The notes under the pieces: model-generated
Told to the model about the DNA's origin: nothing
The model's database searches: none
What the model saw: the letters and a program-made list of their open reading frames with translations, nothing else
Shown here: piece by piece, positions 1 through 7,251 of the stretch
How positions within the stretch are numbered: position 1 is the first letter of the stretch
How the letters are laid out: every line of letters starts with the position of its first letter
Assembly: GCA_905221605.1 (NCBI GenBank)
Contig: CAJNDS010001423.1
Coordinates: 1 to 19,263, forward strand
Source of the DNA: Symbiodinium natans
Taxonomy: Eukaryota; Sar; Dinophyceae; Suessiales; Symbiodiniaceae
Direction of reading: 5' to 3'
DNA: 19,263 nt
Position numbers and translations under genes: made by a program

Positions 1-631
1 CTGGCCCTTAAATCGACCGGCCCTGTTGGGCACTCAAGGGTCTGGCCTTGTCCTGGCCCTTAAATCGACCGGCCCTGTTGGGCACTCAAGGGTCTGGCCT
101 TGTCCTGGCCCTTAAATCGACCGGCCCTGTTGGGCACTCAAGGGTCTGGCCTTGTCCTGGCCCTTAAATCGACCGGCCCTGTTGGGCACTCAAGGGTCTG
201 GCCTTGTCCTGGCCCTTAAATCGACCGGCCCTGTTGGGCACTCAAGGGTCTGGCCTTGTCCTGGCCCTTAAATCGACCGGCCCTGTTGGGCACTCAAGGG
301 TCTGGCCTTGTCCTGGCCCTTAAATCGACCGGCCCTGTTGGGCACTCAAGGGTCTGGCCTTGTCCTGGCCCTTAAATCGACCGGCCCTGTTGGGCACTCA
401 AGGGTCTGGCCTTGTCCTGGCCCTTAAATCGACCGGCCCTGTTGGGCACTCAAGGGTCTGGCCTTGTCTTGGCCCTTAAATCGACCGGCCCTGTTGGGCA
501 CTCAAGGGTCTGGCCTTGTCCTGGCCCTTAAATCGACCGGCCCTGTTGGGCACTCAAGGGTCTGGCCTTGTCCTGGCCCTTAAATCGACCGGCCCTGTTG
601 GGCAGTCAAGGGTCTGGCCTTGTCCTGGCCC
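1..631. repeat. 52-bp tandem satellite, 12 full copies, open at the left edge
   Basis: The unit begins CTGGCCCTTAAATCGACC and recurs exactly every 52 bases from position 1. There are twelve full units to 624 and a partial one to about 631, where the array breaks into a CG run. Copies are nearly identical: I saw only a C-to-T change at 469 and a C-to-G change at 605, so the array is homogenised or young. It continues left of the window. Open frames here on both strands simply reflect a repeat with few stop codons, and I do not regard them as genes. Confidence 0.97.
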
Positions 632-677
632 GCGCGCGCGGCCTTGGCCTTGGCCTTGGGCCTTCCAAATCGACCCG

Positions 678-736
678 AAAGCAATGCAGCAATTATGATG
701 TTCAAGGGAGGGTGGGGGACTTAACTGGAAGATAAA
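678..736 (+). repeat. 59-bp direct repeat, copy 1
   Basis: This 59-base block begins AAAGCAATGCAGCAATTATG and ends GGAAGATAAA. It is repeated without a visible mismatch at 917-975, 239 bases away. The spacer contains decayed satellite and telomere-like sequence. It could come from local slippage or duplication. It encodes nothing recognisable. Confidence 0.92.
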
Positions 737-916
737 TCGTTCGGCCCTGTTGGGCACTCAAGTTTCTGGCCTTGTCCTGGCCCCCGCGCGCACGCGGCCT
801 TGGGCACTCAAGGGTCTCTGCTTGGTCTTGAGGGTTTAGCCTTTGGTCTTGAGGGTTTAGGCTTGGGCTAGTATTTCTGCATCAGAATGGGGGTCTCTCT
901 TGATTTTGCGGATACA

Positions 917-975
917 AAAGCAATGCAGCAATTATGATGTTCAAGGGAGGGTGGGGGACTTAACTGGAAGATAAA
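917..975 (+). repeat. 59-bp direct repeat, copy 2
   Basis: This is the second copy of the block at 678-736 and is identical by eye over 59 bases. It is followed by unrelated sequence (GCATTGATTG), whereas copy 1 is followed by a return to satellite-like sequence (TCGTTCGGCCCTG). The boundary is therefore sharp on the right side. Confidence 0.92.
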
Positions 976-1125
976 GCATTGATTGAAGATCGAGGGTGGG
1001 GTGGGGAGGAATCAAAGTGGTGGCATAGGAGGGACCGAATGAATAGCTAAACAGTTATACACGCATGGGTTTAGAAAAGACTTTCGGCACTTGGCTTCCC
1101 CAGTCGATGCCGGGTACTAAGCCCT

Positions 1126-1144
1126 GCCGCCACGACAAGGCGGC
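1126..1144. other. GC-rich hairpin, possible element terminus
   Basis: GCCGCC and GGCGGC form a perfect 6-bp stem around the 7-base loop ACGACAA. Read on the minus strand (the coding strand of the mobile element), the stem is followed by AGGG and then CTTAGT. Helitrons typically end with a short GC-rich hairpin, a short spacer, then CTRR and a host T. CTTA does not fit CTRR, so this is only a candidate. It lies about 290 bases downstream of the stop of the 476-aa gene. Confidence 0.25.
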
Positions 1145-1436
1145 CGACAGTTGGGAGGGAAAACAAGTGCGGATATCTGGCGTCGCACCCTGCGTATGTC
1201 AAAGCTTTCGGGCATGTCATACATATGTAGCTTGATTATGTCTTTGGGATGGAAAATGGCTGAGGAATCATAACAACTCAAATCGAACACAAGCGCAAAT
1301 GTTGAGTCATTTCGCAGCTGAAGTTATCGTTGCTTCAAGTTCTTCGCAGCATACTTTTTACTGCTGGCTGGTCGAGCTGTGCAAATCTCAAACTTCGGCC
1401 ATCAAGCATAGAAGCCTGTACAGGTGATACTGGGGT

Positions 1437-2867
1437 TCACGTTAACTCCGAGCCAGGGGGCGGTCTCTTCATTCGACGCTTCGGCTGCTGGGACCGGCGT
1501 GACGTGGAGGCGACGTCTGCGGAGGCCGGCCTATCTGGAGGAAGAAGCCCGGCAGTATCCGATGCGCTCGCGCCGGTGCTGCAAGGCCTCATCACGGCAA
1601 ACCATCGCAAAGTGCCTGGCTGGACCGGTTCCCCATCATGGCAGGGCTGCAACTCTTCCCAGATGTCCATGTCTCTGGCGTACCTGCGTTGTGCCTCTGC
1701 TTCCTGGTGGGGCTCGGGAAATAGGCCAGCCGGGACGTCAGCACTGTAGTAGTCCTCCAGCGCTGGCCTGGGGTCGTGGGGACGGAAGCCTGTCGTGCAT
1801 ATTCGGCAGATGGCCTCTGGCGGGCATGGGGGCACGGTGGTTGCATTCATTGGGCATCGCCACTTGTCGGTGGCAGCATACTTGAGCACTGGGTGGTGAC
1901 AGGAACGCTGTGGCGGTTTCAAAAGCCACTCTGGCCCCTGGCTTCCTACGATGGTGATGTGTTGGCGGCGGTGAGGCTCTGGGACCGCAGGGTAAGGCCA
2001 ACGACTGCCGCTGAAGGCTACGAAATCTTCTTTCCACATGGCTTCTCGTTCTTGGCGCGTTTTATCCTTGATCTCCTTCAAAAGCATTGTGGCAGCACTG
2101 CTGCGGATCCAGTCCATGTAGTTGGAACAGCTGCGCTTCATGTCGTGGCTGACTCGTTGCCATGCCTTGTCAAGGATGTGTTGGTCGCGGTTGTTCTTCG
2201 CGAAAATTGCCAATGAAACCCATAAATTTGTACGACCGCTTGGCGAGCCTTCGGCTGCGAGCCGGCTTCCTTCGAAGGTGCAGAAGCCGCAGGTTGCTCC
2301 GTGTTCCACTCGGGCCGGCTTGCCCGGGGCTCTTCGGCTGAAGCAGCATCCGGAGCTGGTGCAATACTTGTTCTTGCGGACGAAGTCAGGAGGCAGCTTC
2401 TGCAAGGCGTCGTTCAATGCAGGGGATGCAGCACGCTGCAATTGGTTCACCACTTTGTTTATTCGCGCTCGGCCAGCTGACGTTGCCAAAGCCTTGCCGA
2501 ACTTCTCGGGATTGCACCACATGCATGTCTCGCCTTCTTGAGTGACGCGGCTCGGCTGGCCAGCCATTTTGGTTGAGAAATTGCACGCTGGCCCAGCACA
2601 CCGAGGGCGTCTTCTGCTCCGGCGCGGTGGGCGCACTGAGTTGATGGCACCTGTTGAGCTGGCCCCTGACCCGCTCTCCTGTTCTGCCAGTTCTGCCACG
2701 GGTGGGAGATCTTGTCGGAGAGCTTCCAGCGCAGTAGCTGTAAGAGGCAGATCAGCAAGTATCTTCTCCTGCTCTGGTTCTTCTTCCTCTGACTCCATTT
2801 GCTTCTCATCTTCATCCGAGGACGGATCGCTCATCATTCCGTTGCCAAGACAGTCATCGAACGACAT
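1437..2867 (-). CDS. Cys4 zinc-finger-like protein with two related domains (476 aa)
   Basis: The function is not recognised. The N-terminus is strongly acidic (residues 13-35, rich in D/E/S), followed by a basic patch PRRSRRRPR just before the first finger. Two related Cys clusters follow: C90-x4-C95-x19-C115-x2-C118 and C169-x4-C174-x18-C193-x2-C196. Both share a central F..(6)G-K/Q-P-x-R-V segment. A third, less regular set is C338, C348, C354, C357 (ending CRIC). The C-terminus is basic (SRRSQQPKRRMKRPP). The same Cys4 domain occurs in the protein encoded at 13760-14551, so the two genes probably belong to one element. The ATG start is favoured because an in-frame stop lies just upstream at 2889-2891. 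A nuclear, nucleic-acid-binding role is inferred from the basic flanks and Cys clusters. It could instead be an independent host gene. Confidence 0.72.
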   Translation of the reverse strand: MSFDDCLGNGMMSDPSSDEDEKQMESEEEEPEQEKILADLPLTATALEALRQDLPPVAELAEQESGSGASSTGAINSVRPPRRSRRRPRCAGPACNFSTKMAGQPSRVTQEGETCMWCNPEKFGKALATSAGRARINKVVNQLQRAASPALNDALQKLPPDFVRKNKYCTSSGCCFSRRAPGKPARVEHGATCGFCTFEGSRLAAEGSPSGRTNLWVSLAIFAKNNRDQHILDKAWQRVSHDMKRSCSNYMDWIRSSAATMLLKEIKDKTRQEREAMWKEDFVAFSGSRWPYPAVPEPHRRQHITIVGSQGPEWLLKPPQRSCHHPVLKYAATDKWRCPMNATTVPPCPPEAICRICTTGFRPHDPRPALEDYYSADVPAGLFPEPHQEAEAQRRYARDMDIWEELQPCHDGEPVQPGTLRWFAVMRPCSTGASASDTAGLLPPDRPASADVASTSRRSQQPKRRMKRPPPGSELT

Positions 2868-3176
2868 GATAACACAGCAAATACCTTTCTACACCATGTT
2901 GTCGGGTGTGCACCTCATGATTGATTGATCTAAACATGCGAGAAGCGTAGTGGCTGATAGTCTGTTGGCGGATCATGCTCGTGGACTACAGCAACGGTTT
3001 CAAACCGCTGCGGCAAAAGGTATCCATTCGAGCACTGCTCAAGCAACTGTTTTCCGCAACATTAGCAAAGTTACTTCCTTGCACGGGCGACCAAAGCAGC
3101 TACTTACCGTGGCTATAGTCATCGGAATTCGCGGGGGCTCTGGTGAACAAAACCACTGCCAGATCGCCTTTAGCTT

Positions 3177-3241
3177 GACATCAGCAGACTCCGTCGCAAG
3201 GCGCAGACTGGCCTGGGCGATGATCGTAGACCTGGGACGAG
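3177..3241 (+). repeat. 65-bp direct repeat, copy 1
   Basis: The block starts GACATCAGCAGACTCCGTCG and runs through GCGATGATCGTAGACCTGGGACGA. It recurs at 3478-3542, 301 bases away, with three substitutions seen (A/G, C/T, A/C). Partly similar sequence continues beyond it (GGCAAGTCTTTTGATTGAG against CGCAAGCCTTTTCTCTGACTGAG). The original duplication was therefore longer and has decayed. Confidence 0.85.
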
Positions 3242-3477
3242 GCAAGTCTTTTGATTGAGGGTTTAGGGCTTACTGGGCGGGGAAAGGCTTGGGCCTTGGG
3301 CTTTAGGAAGTGGCCTGGGCTTTAGGCTAGCCGCTGCTTGAGCTTTGGGGTTTCGGGCCTACTGGGCCTTGGACTTGCGGGTTTAGACGCCACAAGCTGG
3401 CGAAGCTGAAGTGTCAAGGGTGGGGTGGGGAAAGGTTGCCGAAGCATCAACATCGGCTTCAGGCTTTAGGATTTAGG

Positions 3478-3542
3478 GACATCAGCAGGCTCCGTCGTAA
3501 GGCGCAGACTGGCCTGGGCGATGATCGTCGACCTGGGACGAC
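3478..3542 (+). repeat. 65-bp direct repeat, copy 2
   Basis: This is the second copy of the block at 3177-3241, carrying about three substitutions. It directly abuts the telomere-like words CTTTAGGATTTAGGG on its left, while copy 1 is preceded by unrelated sequence. That places the repeat boundary at or near GAC. Confidence 0.85.
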
Positions 3543-3675
3543 ACACGCAAGCCTTTTCTCTGACTGAGCTTTTGTATTTTAGGGTTTTGGGCACTGTCAG
3601 ATGCAAGTGACTTTTTCTGTTGCAAGCGCCGAGAGCGGTTCTACATCTGAGCGGTGGAAGCGAGTGTAAAGTTGT

Positions 3676-6600
3676 TCACGAGCTGCTCGTGGAACCCGTG
3701 AAATCGGATGAAGCAGGCTCGTCTTCTGTTTCAGAGTCGGAGCTGGCTGTCTCAGGATCATTGCTGTGATCCGTGCTTTCACTGAGGACGGACAATGTGT
3801 TCTGTTCGTTGCCGTCATCTTTTCCATTGACCGGTCGCCAGTCGGTACGCCTAATCCGACCCATCAGGAATACATCCTGCCTGCGTTTGGCTCTGGAAAG
3901 CCCGACGTAGGCATACCCACGATCGGGCAGTGGCCTGTCGAACCACAGGACGATCCTCTCCAAAGTGGCTCCCTGTACGCGCCGAATGGTGGTCGCCCAG
4001 CCATAGGCCACAGGAAGAAACTTGCGACCTTTGTACGTGATTGGGTGGACCAGGATGGGCAGGCCTTGAGCGCTTTGCATGAGGAAGACATCCTTCCGCA
4101 GCACTCCGCGCACGATCCCGGTGTTCCCGTTCACGAAGCCGCGGTCCTTGTCCACATTGTGCGTCAAGCGAACTCGCATGCCGGGGGCAATCACGACTTT
4201 ACCGACGTCTGCTGGAATGCCGCCGCCGGCTTCGAGTATCTGAGCTTCGGCAGGGTATTCTAGCGCCAGACGGGCGAGGTTGAGGGCTGCCGCTCTAGGA
4301 TTGGTCACGGTGAGGAACGTGAACTCCTTGCCGTTTGCGTCCTCGATCTCCTTTGCGACTCGTACCGCATCTTGGATGTTGGAAGACCAGATCCGGCTCT
4401 GGAAGAACTCCAGCAGAGACTCTCTTGTTGGCTGACGAACTCTTGCTGTTTCCAGGAAATCCAGCATGGTCGGGTCGACGGAACGGGCCGCCTCGTGGTG
4501 AAGGAGTTTGACTGTCGGGATATTGCCTTCGTGAATTTCTCTTTCCAGGTCTCTTTGGAGCTGAGGCCCACCAGCAAGAGGCTGGAGTTGTTGAAAGTCG
4601 CCAACGAAGACCACGAAGGGACAAGGGGAGAGTTCGCCGAGAGCTGTTTTGAGCTTCTTCCACACTTCGGCATCCACCTGGCTGACCTCGTCGAAGATGA
4701 TGAGGTCGTACTGACGCAATCGTCCAGGTGGGCTGTAGGCGGCGTCCGCGTCTCGAACCATGCGGAAGGCGGAATGTATGGTCTCCATAGTGAGGTTTTC
4801 GGCATTCGGCAGACGAAGCCTGTACATGGAGACGAGCAACCCGATCGGTCCTGCTATGAGGACGCGGCAGCCGTCCTCCAAAGCTTGACGCACGGCGGCG
4901 ATGATGACTTCTGTCTTTCCTGTTCCAGGGCCGCCAGACACATGCAGGATTCGATTCGAGTTTTCCATGGAGGCAGCGTCGCTGACCCTCGTGCCCTTTT
5001 GAATGTAGTCCAACACCACTTGCTGCTCGGCGGACCAATTGCGTTGTGGAGGTGCGCTTATCCGTCGAGCTGACCAGGTTGCTGGATCCTCTAGGCCGTC
5101 CCGTACTTGGAGTAAGAGCAGGACGCAAGAGTGGATCCTGGCCTTGAAAGTAGCTAGCCGATCGCTGCCGATGCCTCGCAGGAACAGCTCGCTGCTCATC
5201 TGCTCCAACAGCTTGCCGACATCGGGATGGAAGACAGCTGAGTCCTTTCCTTCAATTTGAAACTCATCCAAGCACAACACAGCTTTGAGATGCTTGCAGC
5301 CTTCTGGCGCAGTGAAGGATGCTCGTCGCAGTCGCTCTGAGGTGTATCCATCAGGGTATTTCAAGGAATCGTCTTGTGTGTCGGGGAGTAGCCTGTATTC
5401 TGGCATGTTCTTGAGAAATGTTGCAGCCCAAGCTCCAATGTAGATGTCCAGGAGCTCGAAAGGGAAAGTCATTGCGATGCCACAATCACAATCCTTCGCA
5501 GGACCATGTACATTCCTCTTGGCGACGGTGTTCTTCCGGAAGTCGACCACGTGAAAGCGTCGGAGCCATTGGATATAGGACAAGGCCTCGGCACAGCCGA
5601 CCGTGTCAGTCGGCTGTGTGAGGAAATGCTGGTAGAGGGCATAGTGGTTGCGGGAACTGTTCTTGGCTTCGCTTCCTGGAATCGGTGCGAAAAGCGCCTG
5701 TCCACTGAAGGAATGCTTCACGAGGGCAAGTCCCGCAAACTCCATCAGCATTTCTTGCTCCATCGGCGATTTCTTACAAAGCAGGCGATAGGTTTGCCGC
5801 CATCTACTGCTTTCGGCTGGGGCGCCGTCCCGTTGCGCTTGCTTTGCATTGAAAGTCAGGGCATCCGAGGCCTTCTGGATGTACCCTGCAACGTACAGCA
5901 TGAGGTTGTGACTGCCGTTGCCGCACTGCACGTCTACTCGACTGCGGAATAATTCCTCCAGCAGTGACACGAAAGCTGAATGGTGCTGGGTGTTAGTGCG
6001 ACCCGCAAGGTCCTCGGCACGCCAGCCTGGCAGCAGATCTGCCCACAAGACTGCGTGGAGATGCAAAGTGCCTCTGGACTGGAATTCGAAGCGCAAGGAC
6101 CATTGGCGAACATTCGCGATGCCGATGCGTTGGAGACTATGGCCGTCCTTGAAGATGTGGAAGTCGAGGAGTGTCTGCAACGTGTGGTAGAGGTGCAGCG
6201 TGATCACGTCCTGCTGGTCGGCCAAGGACCCTTCGTGGAACATCCCGTCGTGCAAGATGTACTTCCACTCTGCCGGCGCCACCGTGAAGAACACGGACGG
6301 CAAAGCTTTCTCAAAGCTTTCGGTGCGTTCCCATTCTTGACGACATATGTCTTCCATCTTGCGTAGTTGCTGGGACCAATATGCGTCGAAGGTGTCCATG
6401 TCCGATGCGATCTGCTCCGGGGAGACGTTCTTGCTATCGGCTATGCTTTGCACCGAGCTGATTGTGCGAGCCATGCAGATGTCGTAGACCAAACATTTGA
6501 GTGGAAAGTCGCGAGCATAGTCTAGACATCGGCTGGTGAGCTTGCGCATGAAGCCAGCTCGCATGCTTGGCTTGCTGTTTGTGTCTATCCAGCCAAGAGG

Positions 6601-7251
6601 CAAGAGACGCTGCTGCAAGTCGCTGTCAGTGCAGCTGGGGAGAGGATACAACCAAGGCCGAACAGCGACCTCAATGCCCGGTGAATTCAAGAGCAGCTCT
6701 GCCGTGTGAACGTCCTTGTTCCCTCCATCTTCCTGCATCAGTCTTTCATGTCGTTCTACGAAATCTCGATAAGTACCATTGTTTTGCAACAGCCACGTGA
6801 AAGCTCGAGCTGCGACATTGCTTCGGGGAATGTCACGGAGTGCCTGAGTGTTCCAGCGACAGCGAACGACGGATCGTTTCTGCTTGCTGGTGATCTCCGC
6901 ATGCCCGCCTCGTCGAGATCGGTAATCCACGTGGATGTGCAGCACGGCGAGGTTGTGGAGCTCTTCGTCGGACAGCAACGTCGTCAGGGGAAGCTGACCT
7001 TCGCCGATGTGTTGCGCCCAGGTTTGCCATGTAGTCGCCTGGGGTGTCACGTAAGCCCGAAGGTTCTGGTGCACCAGTTTTGGGGGGGCCTCGGCTAGAA
7101 GATCTTGCGCAGCGGGGTCGCAATCAGGGTAGCAGGGCTCGAGGGCATTGAGGTTCTCCCGCGTCCACTTCACTGTCTTGGTGCGTGCATTGGCGACCAC
7201 AGGCAGGACAGAAGGTCCAGGAACCATGGAGCAGCCAATGCCCGTCGGCAT
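3676..7251 (-). CDS. Helitron transposase: HUH Rep nuclease plus Pif1-type helicase (1191 aa)
   Basis: This is the rolling-circle transposase that would nick, unwind and rejoin the element's DNA in the nucleus. The Rep region holds motif 1 (PSVFFTVAPAEW, about 319-330), the HUH motif in FEFQSRGTLHLHAVLW (H397, H399) and two tyrosines in LYVAGYIQK (Y453, Y457), as in Y2 Helitron nucleases. The SF1 helicase follows: Walker A GGPGTGKT (773-780), Walker B IIFDE (851-855), motif III GDFQQLQPL (884-892), motif V VQGATL (1092-1097) and motif VI YVGLSRAK (1115-1122). All key residues look intact. The tail is acidic and serine-rich (SSDSETEDE). An ATG exists at 7251, but the first 20 or so residues overlap the protease gene in another frame. 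The family-like part begins near residue 21, with C40-x3-C44 as half of a zinc motif, so the true protein may continue from the protease. Confidence 0.95.
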   Translation of the reverse strand: MPTGIGCSMVPGPSVLPVVANARTKTVKWTRENLNALEPCYPDCDPAAQDLLAEAPPKLVHQNLRAYVTPQATTWQTWAQHIGEGQLPLTTLLSDEELHNLAVLHIHVDYRSRRGGHAEITSKQKRSVVRCRWNTQALRDIPRSNVAARAFTWLLQNNGTYRDFVERHERLMQEDGGNKDVHTAELLLNSPGIEVAVRPWLYPLPSCTDSDLQQRLLPLGWIDTNSKPSMRAGFMRKLTSRCLDYARDFPLKCLVYDICMARTISSVQSIADSKNVSPEQIASDMDTFDAYWSQQLRKMEDICRQEWERTESFEKALPSVFFTVAPAEWKYILHDGMFHEGSLADQQDVITLHLYHTLQTLLDFHIFKDGHSLQRIGIANVRQWSLRFEFQSRGTLHLHAVLWADLLPGWRAEDLAGRTNTQHHSAFVSLLEELFRSRVDVQCGNGSHNLMLYVAGYIQKASDALTFNAKQAQRDGAPAESSRWRQTYRLLCKKSPMEQEMLMEFAGLALVKHSFSGQALFAPIPGSEAKNSSRNHYALYQHFLTQPTDTVGCAEALSYIQWLRRFHVVDFRKNTVAKRNVHGPAKDCDCGIAMTFPFELLDIYIGAWAATFLKNMPEYRLLPDTQDDSLKYPDGYTSERLRRASFTAPEGCKHLKAVLCLDEFQIEGKDSAVFHPDVGKLLEQMSSELFLRGIGSDRLATFKARIHSCVLLLLQVRDGLEDPATWSARRISAPPQRNWSAEQQVVLDYIQKGTRVSDAASMENSNRILHVSGGPGTGKTEVIIAAVRQALEDGCRVLIAGPIGLLVSMYRLRLPNAENLTMETIHSAFRMVRDADAAYSPPGRLRQYDLIIFDEVSQVDAEVWKKLKTALGELSPCPFVVFVGDFQQLQPLAGGPQLQRDLEREIHEGNIPTVKLLHHEAARSVDPTMLDFLETARVRQPTRESLLEFFQSRIWSSNIQDAVRVAKEIEDANGKEFTFLTVTNPRAAALNLARLALEYPAEAQILEAGGGIPADVGKVVIAPGMRVRLTHNVDKDRGFVNGNTGIVRGVLRKDVFLMQSAQGLPILVHPITYKGRKFLPVAYGWATTIRRVQGATLERIVLWFDRPLPDRGYAYVGLSRAKRRQDVFLMGRIRRTDWRPVNGKDDGNEQNTLSVLSESTDHSNDPETASSDSETEDEPASSDFTGSTSSS

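Larger units (their letters stand above)
632..1436. other. Non-coding repeat-derived stretch with telomere-like degenerate motifs
   Basis: No gene is supported here. It holds a CG run, a decayed piece of the 52-bp satellite (about 738-830), two copies of TGGTCTTGAGGGTTTAG (823-839 and 844-860) that resemble TTTAGGG telomere sequence, two copies of a 59-bp direct repeat, and a GC-rich hairpin at 1126-1144. From about 1000 to 1436 I see no recognisable tRNA, rRNA or protein signal. This stretch lies downstream of the minus-strand Cys4 gene and could contain its 3' UTR and the mobile element's end. Confidence 0.6.
2868..3675. other. Intergenic spacer with telomere-like degenerate motifs
   Basis: No gene is supported in these 808 bases. 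The left half is unremarkable. The right half (about 3255-3590) is G-rich with scattered TTTAGGG-like words (GAGGGTTTAGGGCTTACTGGG, CTTTAGGATTTAGGG, TTTTAGGGTTTTGGG) and two copies of a 64-65-base direct repeat. The orientation of these telomere-like words is opposite to the array at the right edge of the window. It separates the transposase 3' end from the next minus-strand gene. Confidence 0.6.

Noticed and set aside
1-631. Possible CRISPR array.
   Set aside because: The 52-bp units are contiguous and identical throughout, with no unique spacers, and the context is eukaryotic.
1081-1200. Possible structured RNA gene around the GCCGCC/GGCGGC hairpin.
   Set aside because: A single short stem without cloverleaf arms or rRNA-like conserved blocks; kept only as a candidate element end.
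2562-2577. AGCCATTTTGGTTGAG, which resembles the dinoflagellate spliced-leader end AGCCATTTTGGCTCAAG.
   Set aside because: Only the first 11 bases match, it is on the opposite strand to the gene it overlaps, and it lies inside a Cys4 domain whose codons explain it. Probably chance.
1424-2928. Long plus-strand frames opposite the 476-aa gene.
   Set aside because: They are shadows in GC-rich coding DNA. The minus frame alone is long, has a clean start and carries patterned cysteines.
7124-7251. Programmed frameshift as a definite annotation for the protease/transposase join.
   Set aside because: I see no convincing slippery sequence or stimulatory structure. A simple indel, an assembly error or an intron explains the overlap equally well, so it is reported only as a finding.
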